DNA of 64,000 nt from an uncultured Bacteroidales bacterium (GCA_905234755.1 CAJOIT010000001.1:124001-188000); one strand, 5' to 3'; positions 8,220-18,619 are shown, counted from the stretch's first letter. Translations and numbers: made by a program. Notes: a model not told the origin generated them from the sequence alone.

Positions 8220-9902
8220 TTATTTCAATCTAGCTGCAAAACCTGGAGCGTTTCTTGGTCCAGAAGGTGAGGATACCTTGATTCCGATGAACGAAATCGA
8301 AGAACCCGAAGCCTTCTTTGAAATGTCGGACAAGATGTCGCCCGGGATAGTATTGCCGCTTACTACTTGTGATGATGTTACACCTCTTACTTCCTTCATG
8401 TATGTGAATGATGTAACGGTATATTTTACATCCTTGAATGGGAAGAAACCGCCTTCAAGTACTGCATCAAGTCTTGGTGAACCTTTTATAGCAGCCTTTG
8501 GAACATCATCGCCACTCTTGTAACCACCGATTGTGATGATAGGAGACGGAACATTCATAACCTTGAATGTCTGGTGTCCAACAGACTTGCCATCTGCGCT
8601 TACATTTATTGTAACTTCCTTTGTCTGGCTTCCTGCTGGAACTGTTACGATATATTCTCCTTCGTATCCTGCAAGTTTACCCTTTGTGATAGTTGCGCCG
8701 CCGGTAGCCGATACATTGATGTTTGTGTAACCAGATGCTGCAACTGATACAGGGTTCTGAAGACCTTTGTAGAAGATGTTACAAGCTGTAGCTGAAATAG
8801 TTGTAGATGATGTTGCAACTGCGTACGATGACTTGTAAGGAATCCACTGGTCGCCAACATTTGACTTGTAGAAAATCAAACCTCCGTATCCGTGTTCGCC
8901 TACGCCACCAACATTTTTCCATGTACCACGACCTTCTTCGTCAAGTGGCAATGTGTCGTATGTAGCATTTGCGAGCTGCTTGTATTCTATTTCACCATTG
9001 GGCTTAACTACTGAATCATAGTAAGGAGCAGTCTGTGTGATGTAGATTGTTGGTCTCATCGTGGTATCGCGAGCACCGATGAATATCTGTGCTTCGTATT
9101 CGCTACCGCTCATTACAACGCTCTTGGATGTACTTACCAAACCTGTAAGTGATGAGATACGGATATCCATACCTTCGAGGTCGGCAACCATCTGTTGCAA
9201 AACTTCAGCTTCAACATTTCTAATATCCGACTGCAACTTAGAGAGCAATGCCAATGTACCAACGAGAGGCATGTGTCTTACAAGACCAAGTTCCCAAGGA
9301 ATAGTTGCACCATCGTCAATCTTATCTGGAGTAGCAAGTGCAGCTGCAGTTCTCTTGTAGAATGAACTAGCTGTGTCAACTGCGCTCTTTGGATCCTTCT
9401 TGTCGGTTCTGAATACAGACATATTCAAAACCATTTCCCTGAAGTTATCCATCCAAGATCTCAAGCTGTCGCCCATAACACCGCCAGCTTCCTTATCCAT
9501 GATTGCCGGAGCAGCGTTGATGTCGTCCATTTTCTTGATTACACAGGTATCGTTTTCAATGTTAGTCGGATCAACGGTTTCATCACTCTTGTTCAAGCAC
9601 TGAACTTTAATTCTTCTGATACCATTGAAGATTTTATTACATTCTGCTTCAAATTCATGAGCTTCCTTTTGCAGTGCAGCATATTTGCCGGGCTGCTCGG
9701 CGGCTTTGCCGTCAATTCTTCCGTATAGTTCTCCGGTCTTAATCGAGAAGTTTTCAGTGGTCTGCTGAATACCTGCGTTTACCGCTACGAACGCGTTCAA
9801 AACTTCGTTTGATACGTTCAATGCCATAAGTGCGGTGTAGAACAGGTACATCATACCGATCATTTTCTGTCTCGGGGTCTCCGGACAATTTCCACCTGAC
9901 AT
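8220..9902 (-). CDS. gldM: T9SS motor/shaft protein GldM/PorM
   Basis: 560 residues. The N-terminus has the family signature CPETPRQKMIGMMYLFYTAL, where a single inner-membrane helix (about residues 14-34) follows the PRQKM motif. A long periplasmic part of helical and Ig-like domains follows, as expected for the shaft that spans the periplasm. In the family GldM forms the proton-driven rotary motor with GldL and connects to GldKN. It lies 53 bp downstream of gldL and 15 bp upstream of gldN. No truncation is seen. Confidence 0.95.
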   Translation of the reverse strand: MSGGNCPETPRQKMIGMMYLFYTALMALNVSNEVLNAFVAVNAGIQQTTENFSIKTGELYGRIDGKAAEQPGKYAALQKEAHEFEAECNKIFNGIRRIKVQCLNKSDETVDPTNIENDTCVIKKMDDINAAPAIMDKEAGGVMGDSLRSWMDNFREMVLNMSVFRTDKKDPKSAVDTASSFYKRTAAALATPDKIDDGATIPWELGLVRHMPLVGTLALLSKLQSDIRNVEAEVLQQMVADLEGMDIRISSLTGLVSTSKSVVMSGSEYEAQIFIGARDTTMRPTIYITQTAPYYDSVVKPNGEIEYKQLANATYDTLPLDEEGRGTWKNVGGVGEHGYGGLIFYKSNVGDQWIPYKSSYAVATSSTTISATACNIFYKGLQNPVSVAASGYTNINVSATGGATITKGKLAGYEGEYIVTVPAGSQTKEVTINVSADGKSVGHQTFKVMNVPSPIITIGGYKSGDDVPKAAIKGSPRLDAVLEGGFFPFKDVKYTVTSFTYMKEVRGVTSSQVVSGNTIPGDILSDISKKASGSSISFIGIKVSSPSGPRNAPGFAARLK

Positions 9903-9955
9903 ATAACTTTACTTTTTAATGTTAAACATTCAGTTAAAAATTCTCTATGCGGAAA

Positions 9956-10891
9956 TTAATTCTGCTTGAAATTCATTGCAGCCAACATATTTCCATAAAT
10001 AGTGTTCATTGCTGCCAAGTTCGAACTCAATCTTCCTATTTCGTCTCTGTAGCGCTTTGTGTCTTCTGCAGACTGCTTCATGTTTGCCATGATTTCGTCC
10101 AAACCAGTTGACAACTTCTTTGCTGCTTCGAACTGCTTGTTTGTACCTTCGAGCTGCATTTCGTAAACAGAGTTGAGAGCCATGAGGTTCTTGTTCATGA
10201 TGTTCAACTGTTCGTTGTACGATCTGCCGCTACCAGCTGATGTTTCGAGTTCCTTGTTCATCGAAGCAATGAGCTTGGTGTATGTAGCTGAAAGTTCGTC
10301 GCCAGAATTACCAACAGACATTGCTGATCTTTCGTATGCGCTTGCCAACTTTTCTGCTTGAACATTGAGTTTCTGTGCTGATGCTCCGTAAGCTTCTGCA
10401 AACGAGTTAACCTTTTCTGATGCCATTTCGAAGTTTGCTACATAGTTATTAGTAGCTGCAGTTGCATCCGATACATCTTTCAACTTTTCGGTAGTAGTGT
10501 TCAAGTTCTTCAAACCATGACCCAACTTTTCGAAGAGTTCGGGAGTAATTTCTGCGCTCTCTATCATGGCGTCGAATTTTTCAAGAGCTGATTTCTTTGA
10601 TTTTACAGCTGCCTTCTTGTCTTCGACATTGATGTTGTCCATTTCCTTGTCAATACCTGCAAGTTCCGGGTAAACCAAACTCCAGTCAACTTGTTCGTGA
10701 GGTGGTTCGAATGCTGAGAGGAAGAAGATCACAGCTTCCGTCATAAGACCTACGATAAGCATGACACTAGCACCAGGATAGTGCTGGATTTTGAACAATG
10801 CACCAACCATAACTACGGTTGCACCCCAACCGTAAACGTAACCCATAAATACTTTGTACCCTTTGGTTTGGGTCAATTCACCAAGACTCAT
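9956..10891 (-). CDS. gldL: T9SS motor protein GldL/PorL
   Basis: 311 residues. Two N-terminal membrane helices (about 15-35 and 40-62) contain the GldL pattern VYGWGATVVMVGALFKIQHY and GLMTEAVIFFLSAFEPP, with the conserved membrane Glu (TEAVIFF) implicated in proton flow. The long cytoplasmic C-terminal part (about 65-311) is predicted helical and coiled-coil, longer than needed for a simple anchor but typical of the family. The gene lies between gldK and gldM in the canonical order. Confidence 0.95.
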   Translation of the reverse strand: MSLGELTQTKGYKVFMGYVYGWGATVVMVGALFKIQHYPGASVMLIVGLMTEAVIFFLSAFEPPHEQVDWSLVYPELAGIDKEMDNINVEDKKAAVKSKKSALEKFDAMIESAEITPELFEKLGHGLKNLNTTTEKLKDVSDATAATNNYVANFEMASEKVNSFAEAYGASAQKLNVQAEKLASAYERSAMSVGNSGDELSATYTKLIASMNKELETSAGSGRSYNEQLNIMNKNLMALNSVYEMQLEGTNKQFEAAKKLSTGLDEIMANMKQSAEDTKRYRDEIGRLSSNLAAMNTIYGNMLAAMNFKQN

Positions 10892-10956
10892 AATTTTACT
10901 TTTTTTAGTTTATAATACTTTAATACTTAACTTAAATAAAACAATATAATTCAATA

Positions 10957-12624
10957 TTAATATACCTGAGAATAGGATGTTCCATCGCCTCTATGACGAC
11001 CGAGGTATTCGCGTACGCACCTGAAACCGATGTAGCTCTTTGCGGAATCCTGATATTCGTATGTGCGAGTACCATTCTGCATGTAGTATGATACATCCTT
11101 CCACGAACCGCCTCTGATGACTTTTCTCTTAAGTGCTGGAGAATCGTCTGGATGTGCATAATATTCGTAGTCAGGATTTAAATCATGTGTATAGTTGTAT
11201 GCTGCTTCATCGAATGCATTGCTTGTCCATTCTGCAACGTTTCCGCCCATATCATAAAGACCGAATTCGTTAGGATCGAAGGTTGCAACCATAAGAGTCT
11301 GTACACCACCGTCATCGTAGTAGTTACCTCTCATAGGCTTGAAGTTTGCAACATGGCAACCGCTGTAGTTACGAGTGTACAAGCCGCCCCATGGATACAT
11401 CATGAGGTCGAGACCACCACGAGCTGCATATTCCCATTCCGATTCGGTAGGAAGTCTGTAGTCCTGTAATGCAGCTTCTCCAGCAGATGCCTGCGAAGCG
11501 TTCTTCATCATTGTTCTCCATACGCAGAATGCGGATGCCTGTTTCCATGTAACACCTACTACTGGATAGTAGTCGTATGCCGGATGCCAGAAATATGCCT
11601 TTGCCAATGGTTCGTTGTACGAATAAGTAAAGTCGCTAATCCAGCAAAGTGTATCAGGATAGATATGTACCTTTTCGTGCATCCAGTAGCTGTATCTACC
11701 GCCATGTCTTCCTGCATCGGATTTGCCGTCGTAGTTTCTAACATCCCTATTGGCAAAATCTTCCCATTCTGCATCTTCTTTCATTTTTTCACGGTCCTTT
11801 ATCGAACCTTCGTACTGACCAGTTTCGGGATTGAAGTGTCTTCCGATTCTAAGACCGTGGTCGGCTTCGCGTTCGAAGCTACGAGCAAGGTTTGCATCTT
11901 GCACAACACCATCGTCACCTGGTTTGAATACATGCTTTTGTGCAGCCTGTCTGAGGTCCTGCCAGAAATATTCATAATACAAAGCATCTGTATTCATGTC
12001 GATCTTACGGTTGAACCTATAGAGTTCTGCCGGTGGGAGAAGGAACAATGTCTGATTGAAATTATTAGGAATTTCATTCTTAATCAAGATGCCCTTCAAT
12101 TCCAGATCTCTGTAGTCAAGCGGACCACTCCAGTCAAGGAAATTGTTATTGTCGTAGTCATCGAAATCGAATTCACCGTTTTCGTACATGTTCGTCATGA
12201 AGTTTACTTCTTCTTCCGATACTTCCGAGTCATCAATAATGAAGTCGGTAGGTTGGTACGACCTTTTTGTACTGATGTCACCGAAGTCGACAGAGTTCTT
12301 TGTTTCCTTTCCTAAAGTTGTCAGTGCCAGAGAGTCTCTAACCCAATAAACAAACTGCCTATATTCGGAATTTGTTATTTCCGTTTCGTCCATCCAAAAA
12401 CCTTGAATGGTAACGGTTTTTGATTGAGCTGTCATTGCGTATGGAACATCCTGGTCGCTAGGTCCCATCTGATATGATCCCGGAGGAATGAATAACATTC
12501 CGTAGGGTTGAGGAGTGTACCACGTCTTACGCTCTACTCCTGTAAGTTCACCATTGCCCGAGTAGCTGCATCCGCTGACAAAGGCGATGATGAATACGGC
12601 TAAAATGACAAGTAACTTTCTCAT
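10957..12624 (-). CDS. gldK: T9SS lipoprotein GldK/PorK
   Basis: 555 residues. A lipoprotein signal (VFIIAFVSGC) is followed by a formylglycine-generating-enzyme-like (FGE-sulfatase) fold from about residue 40 to the end: MLFIPPGSYQMGPSD, GFWMDETEITNSEYRQF, LPTESEWEYAARGG, GGNVAEWTSNAF and VIRGGSWKD near the C-terminus. In GldK this fold is structural rather than catalytic. It builds the outer-membrane-associated ring with GldN. It is preceded by porP (53 bp) and followed by gldL. Confidence 0.95.
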   Translation of the reverse strand: MRKLLVILAVFIIAFVSGCSYSGNGELTGVERKTWYTPQPYGMLFIPPGSYQMGPSDQDVPYAMTAQSKTVTIQGFWMDETEITNSEYRQFVYWVRDSLALTTLGKETKNSVDFGDISTKRSYQPTDFIIDDSEVSEEEVNFMTNMYENGEFDFDDYDNNNFLDWSGPLDYRDLELKGILIKNEIPNNFNQTLFLLPPAELYRFNRKIDMNTDALYYEYFWQDLRQAAQKHVFKPGDDGVVQDANLARSFEREADHGLRIGRHFNPETGQYEGSIKDREKMKEDAEWEDFANRDVRNYDGKSDAGRHGGRYSYWMHEKVHIYPDTLCWISDFTYSYNEPLAKAYFWHPAYDYYPVVGVTWKQASAFCVWRTMMKNASQASAGEAALQDYRLPTESEWEYAARGGLDLMMYPWGGLYTRNYSGCHVANFKPMRGNYYDDGGVQTLMVATFDPNEFGLYDMGGNVAEWTSNAFDEAAYNYTHDLNPDYEYYAHPDDSPALKRKVIRGGSWKDVSYYMQNGTRTYEYQDSAKSYIGFRCVREYLGRHRGDGTSYSQVY

Positions 12625-12677
12625 AATATATAATATTTAGTAAGTTTCTAAAATTTGTTTCAATATACCTATTTATA

Positions 12678-13616
12678 TTATAATCTTCTAACGCTTCTGT
12701 ACCTACCCATATTGTTGTTCTTCGATACATTGAAGCAGTATCTAACCATAATTTCGTGAGAACCAGTGTTATACCTGTAAGAATTTCCTCCTAAAGGTAT
12801 GTCGTAGCTATATCCAATACTCATGCCAAAAGACAGGTGAATACCAATCATTGGAACTATAGCATCGCTGAACCGGTATGACAATCCTGCCCAGAACTTC
12901 TTTTCGTACAAGTATTTAGCATTAATTTGAAATTCAAATGTTGATGCATATACAGCCATTGCGGAAAATAGCAAGTCGCTTGACGGATTTGGAAGAGTCC
13001 AGTTGTATCCACCAGCAATGTAGTAGTGCTGAGCAAGATAGGTCGAATTTGTTCCGCTGAATTTCAAGGTCGGCCTTGTGATGTGGCTGACAGAAAGTCC
13101 TGCCCAAAAGTCTTTTCCGTACAAGGTTGCGCCTGCATGCAAATCAAATACAGCCTTGCTGTCCTTGTGAGGTATGGTGGGGTCTCTATATACAGGGTCT
13201 CCGCCTAAAGATTCCGGAGTTTTCCATTCTCCATCTATGCTTCTGTTCAAAATACCAGCGCTTACGCCTACACCAAGTATACCGAATGAAAATTCATGTC
13301 TATATGCACCATTTACCATGAAACTGACATCATTATGAAAACCAATGGTTTCATGCATTACTGCAGCGCCCAAGCCCATGAAATCCTTTATTGGCATATC
13401 AAAGGTGAATAAAGTTGTCTGAGGATGGTCATCAAATCCAACCCATTGCTGGCGATGCATACTAGTGACGCATATTGCATTGTTAGCTCCTGCTGCCCCC
13501 GGATTATATAGGTTCTGCGAATATTCAAACAAACTGTAGTGCGAGTCATTTTGTGCAAATGACCAGCATGCAGAGAGCAGTATCAACAGACCCGATAGTA
13601 TTAACCCTTTTCTCAT
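12678..13616 (-). CDS. porP: PorP/SprF family outer membrane protein
   Basis: 312 residues. The signal peptide ends near WSFAQ, and the mature protein starts HYSLFEYSQNLYNPGAAGAN, the hallmark of the PorP/SprF family (NPGAAG). The rest is a beta-rich outer-membrane barrel-like sequence (TRHQQWVGFDDHPQT-type region, LGVGVSAGILN, FWAGLSVSHI, FWAGLSYRFSD). PorP is an essential T9SS component, and SprF paralogues serve secretion of giant adhesins such as SprB. It is the first gene of the gld operon here, so the PorP role is more likely. No clear promoter motif was found upstream. Confidence 0.93.
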   Translation of the reverse strand: MRKGLILSGLLILLSACWSFAQNDSHYSLFEYSQNLYNPGAAGANNAICVTSMHRQQWVGFDDHPQTTLFTFDMPIKDFMGLGAAVMHETIGFHNDVSFMVNGAYRHEFSFGILGVGVSAGILNRSIDGEWKTPESLGGDPVYRDPTIPHKDSKAVFDLHAGATLYGKDFWAGLSVSHITRPTLKFSGTNSTYLAQHYYIAGGYNWTLPNPSSDLLFSAMAVYASTFEFQINAKYLYEKKFWAGLSYRFSDAIVPMIGIHLSFGMSIGYSYDIPLGGNSYRYNTGSHEIMVRYCFNVSKNNNMGRYRSVRRL

Positions 13617-13830
13617 ACTGTTTACATTATTTTCGTTTTACAATAGTGTCTAACATATCAGTTAATAACCGTATACTATATCTCCAAATTTCAAGTTGGT
13701 AAATTAAATGCTTTTTTTTTATGCGACCAAATTTTATGAACTTTTTTTTGTTTGAGCTGTTAATTCCATTTAACTAATTTATTGTCAATTGGATATACTT
13801 TAAGAAAAATCTATTTTTCTTGCTTAAAAG

Positions 13831-13868
13831 TTGGAGGTGCTACATTTTTTTTTCTGTGGCACCTCCAA
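13831..13868 (-). terminator. Possible terminator downstream of topA
   Basis: TTGGAGGTGC (13831-13840) and GCACCTCCAA (13859-13868) form a perfect 10-bp stem with an 18-nt A/T loop. On the minus strand it is followed only by CTTTTAAG, so termination may be weak. The 300 bp between porP and topA hold nothing else recognisable. Confidence 0.5.
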
Positions 13869-13916
13869 ATCAAGTCAAGTTTTTAACAAAATTCTAACCA
13901 GATAGTAAATTTTCGT

Positions 13917-16199
13917 TTATTTTTTCTTCTTCTCCTGAGCTGCTTCGATTATGCCTTTGCACTGTTCGAGAGTGATTTCTTCTGGCGATATGTTTTTAGG
14001 AATTTTGTAGTTCTTTTTCTGGTACGAAATGTATGGTCCGAACCGGCCTTTCAGTATCTGCATGTCGGGGGCCTCGTCGAATGTACGGCAAAGAGCGTTT
14101 TTCATCTTCTCCTTCTTGTCTTCTATAAGCTCGATAGCCCTTTCGAGTGTGATAGAGTACGGGTCGTCGGTCTTAGTGAGGGAGTAGAACTTGCCGTTGT
14201 TTCTTACATAAGGTCCGAACTTGCCGAGCGCAACAGTTACTGCATCGCCTTCGTATTCTCCAATTTCGCGTGGCAGTTTGAACAAGTCGAGAACATCTTC
14301 AAGGGTTACATTCTCAATGTTCTGGTTTTTGCGGAGGCTTGCGTACATAGGCTTGTCTCCATTTTCAATAGAAGCGTATGGTCCGTATTTGCCTATCTTT
14401 ATTATAATAGGTGCGCCAGTTTTCGGGTCGTTGCCGATATTGCGCTCCCACTTTGTGGCTTCCTTTTCCTTCAGCGATGTCTCAACTTCCTTGTCGAACG
14501 ACTTGTAGAACGATTTCAGCATGTCGTTCCATTTGAGCTTGCCCATTGCGATGTCATCGAACTTCTCTTCAATCTGTGCCGTGAAGTTGTAGTCGAGTAC
14601 ATCGTCGAAATGTGCTGTGAGGTAGTCGGTTACGACAATACCTATTGATGTCGGGAACAGCTTGTTGCTTTCTGCTCCGTAGTTTTCGGTAGTTGTGCTT
14701 TCCTTGATTTTGCCCTTCGACAATGAAATAACCTTAATGGTTCTCTTCTTTGCCGGCTTGCTTTCCTTTACAACATATTCGCGCTGCTGTATTGTCGATA
14801 TTGTCGGGGCGTAGGTAGAAGGACGACCGATGCCGAGTTCCTCCATCTTTTTTACTAGGCTGGCTTCGGTGTATCTTGAAGGAGGCTGGTCGAATTTTTC
14901 GATAGCTTCGATTTTTGAAGTTTCAGCCTTTGCACCTATTATTATATTAGGGAGTATGTCGGTTGTCTCTTCTGTATTGTCATCATCGCTTGATTCGATG
15001 TAGAGTTTCAAAAAGCCATCGAAGATTATGGTTTCGCCAGTTGCAATGAATGAGTATGCGTCTTTTTCATCACTGATTGTGACGATGGTCTTTTCGGTTT
15101 TTGCATCGGCCATCTGCGAAGCGATTGCTCTCTTGCGGATAAGGTCATATAGGCGCTGTTCCTGCTTGGTCGCTTCGATAGTTTCGTTGTCGACGAATGT
15201 CGGTCTGATTGCTTCGTGAGCTTCCTGTGCGCCCTTTACCTTGGTCTGGTATTTACGAACATGAAGGTATTCGTCGCCGTAGTTCTTGATAATGTTGGCC
15301 TTGATTGTGCCGATTGCAAGAGTTGACAGATTGAGCGAGTCGGTTCTCATGTAGGTTATGAAACCGTTTTCGTAGAGGTTTTGTGCGTACCTCATTGTCT
15401 GTGAGACCGAGTATCCAAGTTTACGGCCGGCTTCCTGCTGAAGTGTTGATGTCGTGAATGGAGGTGCAGGTGACTTTTTGCCGGGTTTCTTGGTTACATC
15501 CTTGACACTGAAATTCTTGCCGTTGCATGATTCAACGAAAGCCTTGGCTTCTTCGTAGGTCTTGAATTTCTTGCTAAGTTCTGCCTTTACAGAGTTACCA
15601 TCGATGTTGAAAACGCCGACAACCTTGTATTCCGATTTTGAGTTGAACTCGGTAACTTCCCTTTCGCGTTCAACGATAAGTTTTACAGCTACAGACTGTA
15701 CGCGTCCGGCTGACAGGGCTGGTTTAATTTTCTTCCACAGAAGTGGAGATAGCTTGAAGCCGACAAGTCTGTCGAGTACTCTTCTCGCCTGTTGTGCGTT
15801 TACCAGATTCTGGTCAATGTCGCGCGGATTTGCGATAGCGTTTTTAATTGCATCTTTTGTTATCTCGTGGAAAACAATGCGTTTGGTGTTTTCTTTCTTA
15901 AGTCTCAATACTTCCTTCAAGTGCCATGAAATAGCTTCTCCCTCGCGGTCTTCATCGGAAGCCAACCATACGGTTTTCACTTTTCCTGCGGCATCCTTTA
16001 GTTCCGAAACTATTTTCTTCTTGTCATCCGGGATTTCGTATTCCGGTGCGAAACCGTTGTCAATGTCGATTCCCAAATTCTTCTTTTCAATGTCCCTGAT
16101 GTGTCCGTAGCTTGATTTTACAATAAAATCATCGCCGAGGAACTTCTTAATAGTCTTCGCTTTTGCGGGTGACTCTACGATTACCAAGTTGTTCTCCAT
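13917..16199 (-). CDS. topA: DNA topoisomerase I
   Basis: 760 residues. The N-terminal Toprim domain shows VIVESPAKAKTIKKFLG and the acidic motif SDEDREGEA. The catalytic Tyr is Y283 in FITYMRTDS. The C-terminal part carries repeats of the Topo_C_Rpt type (KYGPYASIENGDK; KFGPYVRNNGK; RFGPYISYQKK) instead of Cys4 zinc fingers, as in other Bacteroidota enzymes. The C-terminus ends in a Lys run. It relaxes negatively supercoiled DNA in the nucleoid. It is transcribed divergently from the penicillin-binding protein gene. Its TACTTTTG element lies 21 bp upstream. Confidence 0.97.
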   Translation of the reverse strand: MENNLVIVESPAKAKTIKKFLGDDFIVKSSYGHIRDIEKKNLGIDIDNGFAPEYEIPDDKKKIVSELKDAAGKVKTVWLASDEDREGEAISWHLKEVLRLKKENTKRIVFHEITKDAIKNAIANPRDIDQNLVNAQQARRVLDRLVGFKLSPLLWKKIKPALSAGRVQSVAVKLIVEREREVTEFNSKSEYKVVGVFNIDGNSVKAELSKKFKTYEEAKAFVESCNGKNFSVKDVTKKPGKKSPAPPFTTSTLQQEAGRKLGYSVSQTMRYAQNLYENGFITYMRTDSLNLSTLAIGTIKANIIKNYGDEYLHVRKYQTKVKGAQEAHEAIRPTFVDNETIEATKQEQRLYDLIRKRAIASQMADAKTEKTIVTISDEKDAYSFIATGETIIFDGFLKLYIESSDDDNTEETTDILPNIIIGAKAETSKIEAIEKFDQPPSRYTEASLVKKMEELGIGRPSTYAPTISTIQQREYVVKESKPAKKRTIKVISLSKGKIKESTTTENYGAESNKLFPTSIGIVVTDYLTAHFDDVLDYNFTAQIEEKFDDIAMGKLKWNDMLKSFYKSFDKEVETSLKEKEATKWERNIGNDPKTGAPIIIKIGKYGPYASIENGDKPMYASLRKNQNIENVTLEDVLDLFKLPREIGEYEGDAVTVALGKFGPYVRNNGKFYSLTKTDDPYSITLERAIELIEDKKEKMKNALCRTFDEAPDMQILKGRFGPYISYQKKNYKIPKNISPEEITLEQCKGIIEAAQEKKKK

Positions 16200-16219
16200 A
16201 CGACTTTTAAATTTGGCTG

Positions 16220-16227
16220 CAAAAGTA
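16220..16227 (-). promoter_or_regulatory. -7 promoter element of topA
   Basis: TACTTTTG on the minus strand, 21 bp before the ATG. No clear -33 TTTG. Confidence 0.5.
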
Positions 16228-16268
16228 AGAATTTTTTTATAATTTTACGGCTTTAAAATTTTTGCGAT

Positions 16269-18614
16269 ATGGTTGAAGGATCAAAGGAAAATGTATCATA
16301 TACAAAGAAGACTAAAGTTCGGATTTTCATTGTGTTATGGGTTCTGAGCGTACTTCTTCTCGGAGTTTTTATTGGATATTTTGCATTGTTGTCGCATGGA
16401 GTTTTGGGGTATATGCCGACTTTTGAAGAGTTGGAAAACCCAAAAGAGAACCTCGCAACAAGAATTTATTCGAGCGATGGACAACTGCTTGGTACATATT
16501 TCCGCGAAAACCGTTCTCATGTATGTTACGATTCAATTTCACCTAATGTAATAGATGCTCTTATTGCAACCGAGGATGTCAGATTCTACGAGCACTGCGG
16601 AATCGACTTCAAGTCGTTGCCACGAGTCTTCAAGGGTATTGTCACTGGCAATAGTGCAAAGGGCGGTGGTAGTACAATATCGCAGCAGCTTGCAAAGATG
16701 CTTTTCCCGAGGCAGAAGATGAGCAAACTGGAATTCATCAACAGAAAGTTCCAGGAATGGGTGATTGCAACCAAAATTGAAAGCCGGTACACCAAGGAAG
16801 AAATAATCACGATGTACCTTAACAAGTTCGATTTCCTTAACTTGGCTGTCGGCATAGAGTCGGCATCGAGGATATATTTTGATACTATTCCTTACGGATT
16901 GACAAAAACTCAGGCAGCAATGCTGGTTGGTATGGCGCAGAATCCATCTATGTACAACCCGATAAGATTCCCCGACAAGGCTTTGGCACGAAGGAATACC
17001 GTATTAAATCAGATGCTTAAGTACGACAAGATAACTAGGGCAGAATACGATTCGCTTATAAACGAACCGCTTGGCATAAAGTTCCGTCGTGCCGACCATA
17101 ATCTTGGCTCTGCAACATATTTCCGCGAGTTCTTGCGTTTGTGGTTAAGCGCCAAGAAGCCTATCCGCGAAAACTATGTCGATGAGCGCGAATTTATTGA
17201 GGACTCAATAAACTGGGCTATCGACCCGTCATACGGCTGGTGCAACAAGAACAAGAAGCCCGATGGTACACCATACGACATTTATTCCGATGGACTTCAG
17301 CTTTATACCACAATCGACAGCCGTATGCAGAAGTATGCCGAGGAGGCTGTTGCCGAACATGTTGGGACATACCTCCAACCTGCTTTTACAAAGAGTATGA
17401 AGAGCAACAAGAACGCTCCTTACTACTCGTCGATAGCATCGTCAAAGAAGGAGGAATGTATCAATAGTGCTATGCGTAGGACTGAAAGGTGGCGCGTAAT
17501 GAAAAAGGCAGGATTCAGCGAGGACGAGATAAAGGCTTCGTTCTACGAGAAAGACACCATGAGCGTATTTTCATGGGATGGCGACATTGACACCATAATG
17601 ACACCTATGGATTCGATGTTGTACTACAAGGGCTTCCTGCAGGCTGGATTCATTTCGATGGAACCGCAGACTGGACATGTCAAGGCGTATGTTGGCGGAA
17701 TAAACTATATGCACTTCAAGTACGATAATGCTACCAAGTCGCGCCGTCAGGTGGGTTCTACATTCAAGCCGTTTATTTACTGTCTGCTTATGCAGAACGG
17801 ATATTCGCCATGCACCAAGGTGCCGAATGTTGAGCAGACTTTCAAATTGCCTACAGGTCAATATTATACACCAAGGTATTCTAAGTCGAAGTTGGACGGA
17901 CAGACCATTACCTTGAAGCAGGGACTTGCTGGTTCGCTGAACCAGATTTCGGCGTGGGCTTTGAAGCAAACTACGCCCGAAGCGGTAGTCGCCCTTGCAA
18001 ACAAGATGGGCGTACATAGCCAGATTGACCCGTTCCCATCGATATGTGTGGGTATTCCGCAGGTTTTGCTATGCGAAATGGTGGGGGCTTATTGTACTTA
18101 TCCTAACAAAGGTATCTACACAAGACCTATTTATATCACGCGAATAGAGGATAAGGATGGTAACGAGTTGGCATCGTTTATTCCTATTCAGACAGAGGCA
18201 ATAAGCGAGGAAACTGCTGCCCTGATGATAGAGCTTCTGCGTGGTGTGGTTGACATGGGAACAGGTTCAAGGTTGCGTTTCAAGTACAATCTTACTGGCG
18301 AAATTGGTGGCAAGACGGGTACAACCAACAACAACTCCGATGCTTGGTTCATGGGTGTTACGCCAAACCTTGTAAATGGTGCATGGGTTGGTGGCGAAGA
18401 ACCGACTATCCGTTTCAGTTCGATGGAATTCGGTCAGGGAGCTTCGGCAGCTTTGCCTATTTGGGCCTTGTATATGAAGAAGGTTTATGCCGATTGGAGA
18501 CTGAACAAGAAATATAGTCCCGAAGACAAGTTCCCGATGCCAGCAGGTATCAAGGATTTGATCGACTGCCACGAGTATGGGCAGAGCGGAGATTTGGATT
18601 TCGACGAAAACTAA
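16269..18614 (+). CDS. Class A penicillin-binding protein (PBP1A-like)
   Basis: 781 residues. A short cytoplasmic tail is followed by one membrane helix (about 17-40). The GT51 glycosyltransferase domain includes EDVRFYEHCGID with the catalytic Glu near residue 102, and GGSTISQQLAKM. The transpeptidase domain has S497 in STFK, and the KTGTT motif near residue 682. It polymerises and crosslinks peptidoglycan at the outer face of the inner membrane. Length and domain order are normal for PBP1A. It diverges from topA, with 69 bp between the two start codons. No clear terminator was seen downstream, only the A/T-rich repeat at 18620-18656. Confidence 0.95.
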   Translation: MVEGSKENVSYTKKTKVRIFIVLWVLSVLLLGVFIGYFALLSHGVLGYMPTFEELENPKENLATRIYSSDGQLLGTYFRENRSHVCYDSISPNVIDALIATEDVRFYEHCGIDFKSLPRVFKGIVTGNSAKGGGSTISQQLAKMLFPRQKMSKLEFINRKFQEWVIATKIESRYTKEEIITMYLNKFDFLNLAVGIESASRIYFDTIPYGLTKTQAAMLVGMAQNPSMYNPIRFPDKALARRNTVLNQMLKYDKITRAEYDSLINEPLGIKFRRADHNLGSATYFREFLRLWLSAKKPIRENYVDEREFIEDSINWAIDPSYGWCNKNKKPDGTPYDIYSDGLQLYTTIDSRMQKYAEEAVAEHVGTYLQPAFTKSMKSNKNAPYYSSIASSKKEECINSAMRRTERWRVMKKAGFSEDEIKASFYEKDTMSVFSWDGDIDTIMTPMDSMLYYKGFLQAGFISMEPQTGHVKAYVGGINYMHFKYDNATKSRRQVGSTFKPFIYCLLMQNGYSPCTKVPNVEQTFKLPTGQYYTPRYSKSKLDGQTITLKQGLAGSLNQISAWALKQTTPEAVVALANKMGVHSQIDPFPSICVGIPQVLLCEMVGAYCTYPNKGIYTRPIYITRIEDKDGNELASFIPIQTEAISEETAALMIELLRGVVDMGTGSRLRFKYNLTGEIGGKTGTTNNNSDAWFMGVTPNLVNGAWVGGEEPTIRFSSMEFGQGASAALPIWALYMKKVYADWRLNKKYSPEDKFPMPAGIKDLIDCHEYGQSGDLDFDEN

Positions 18615-18619
18615 AGGAA

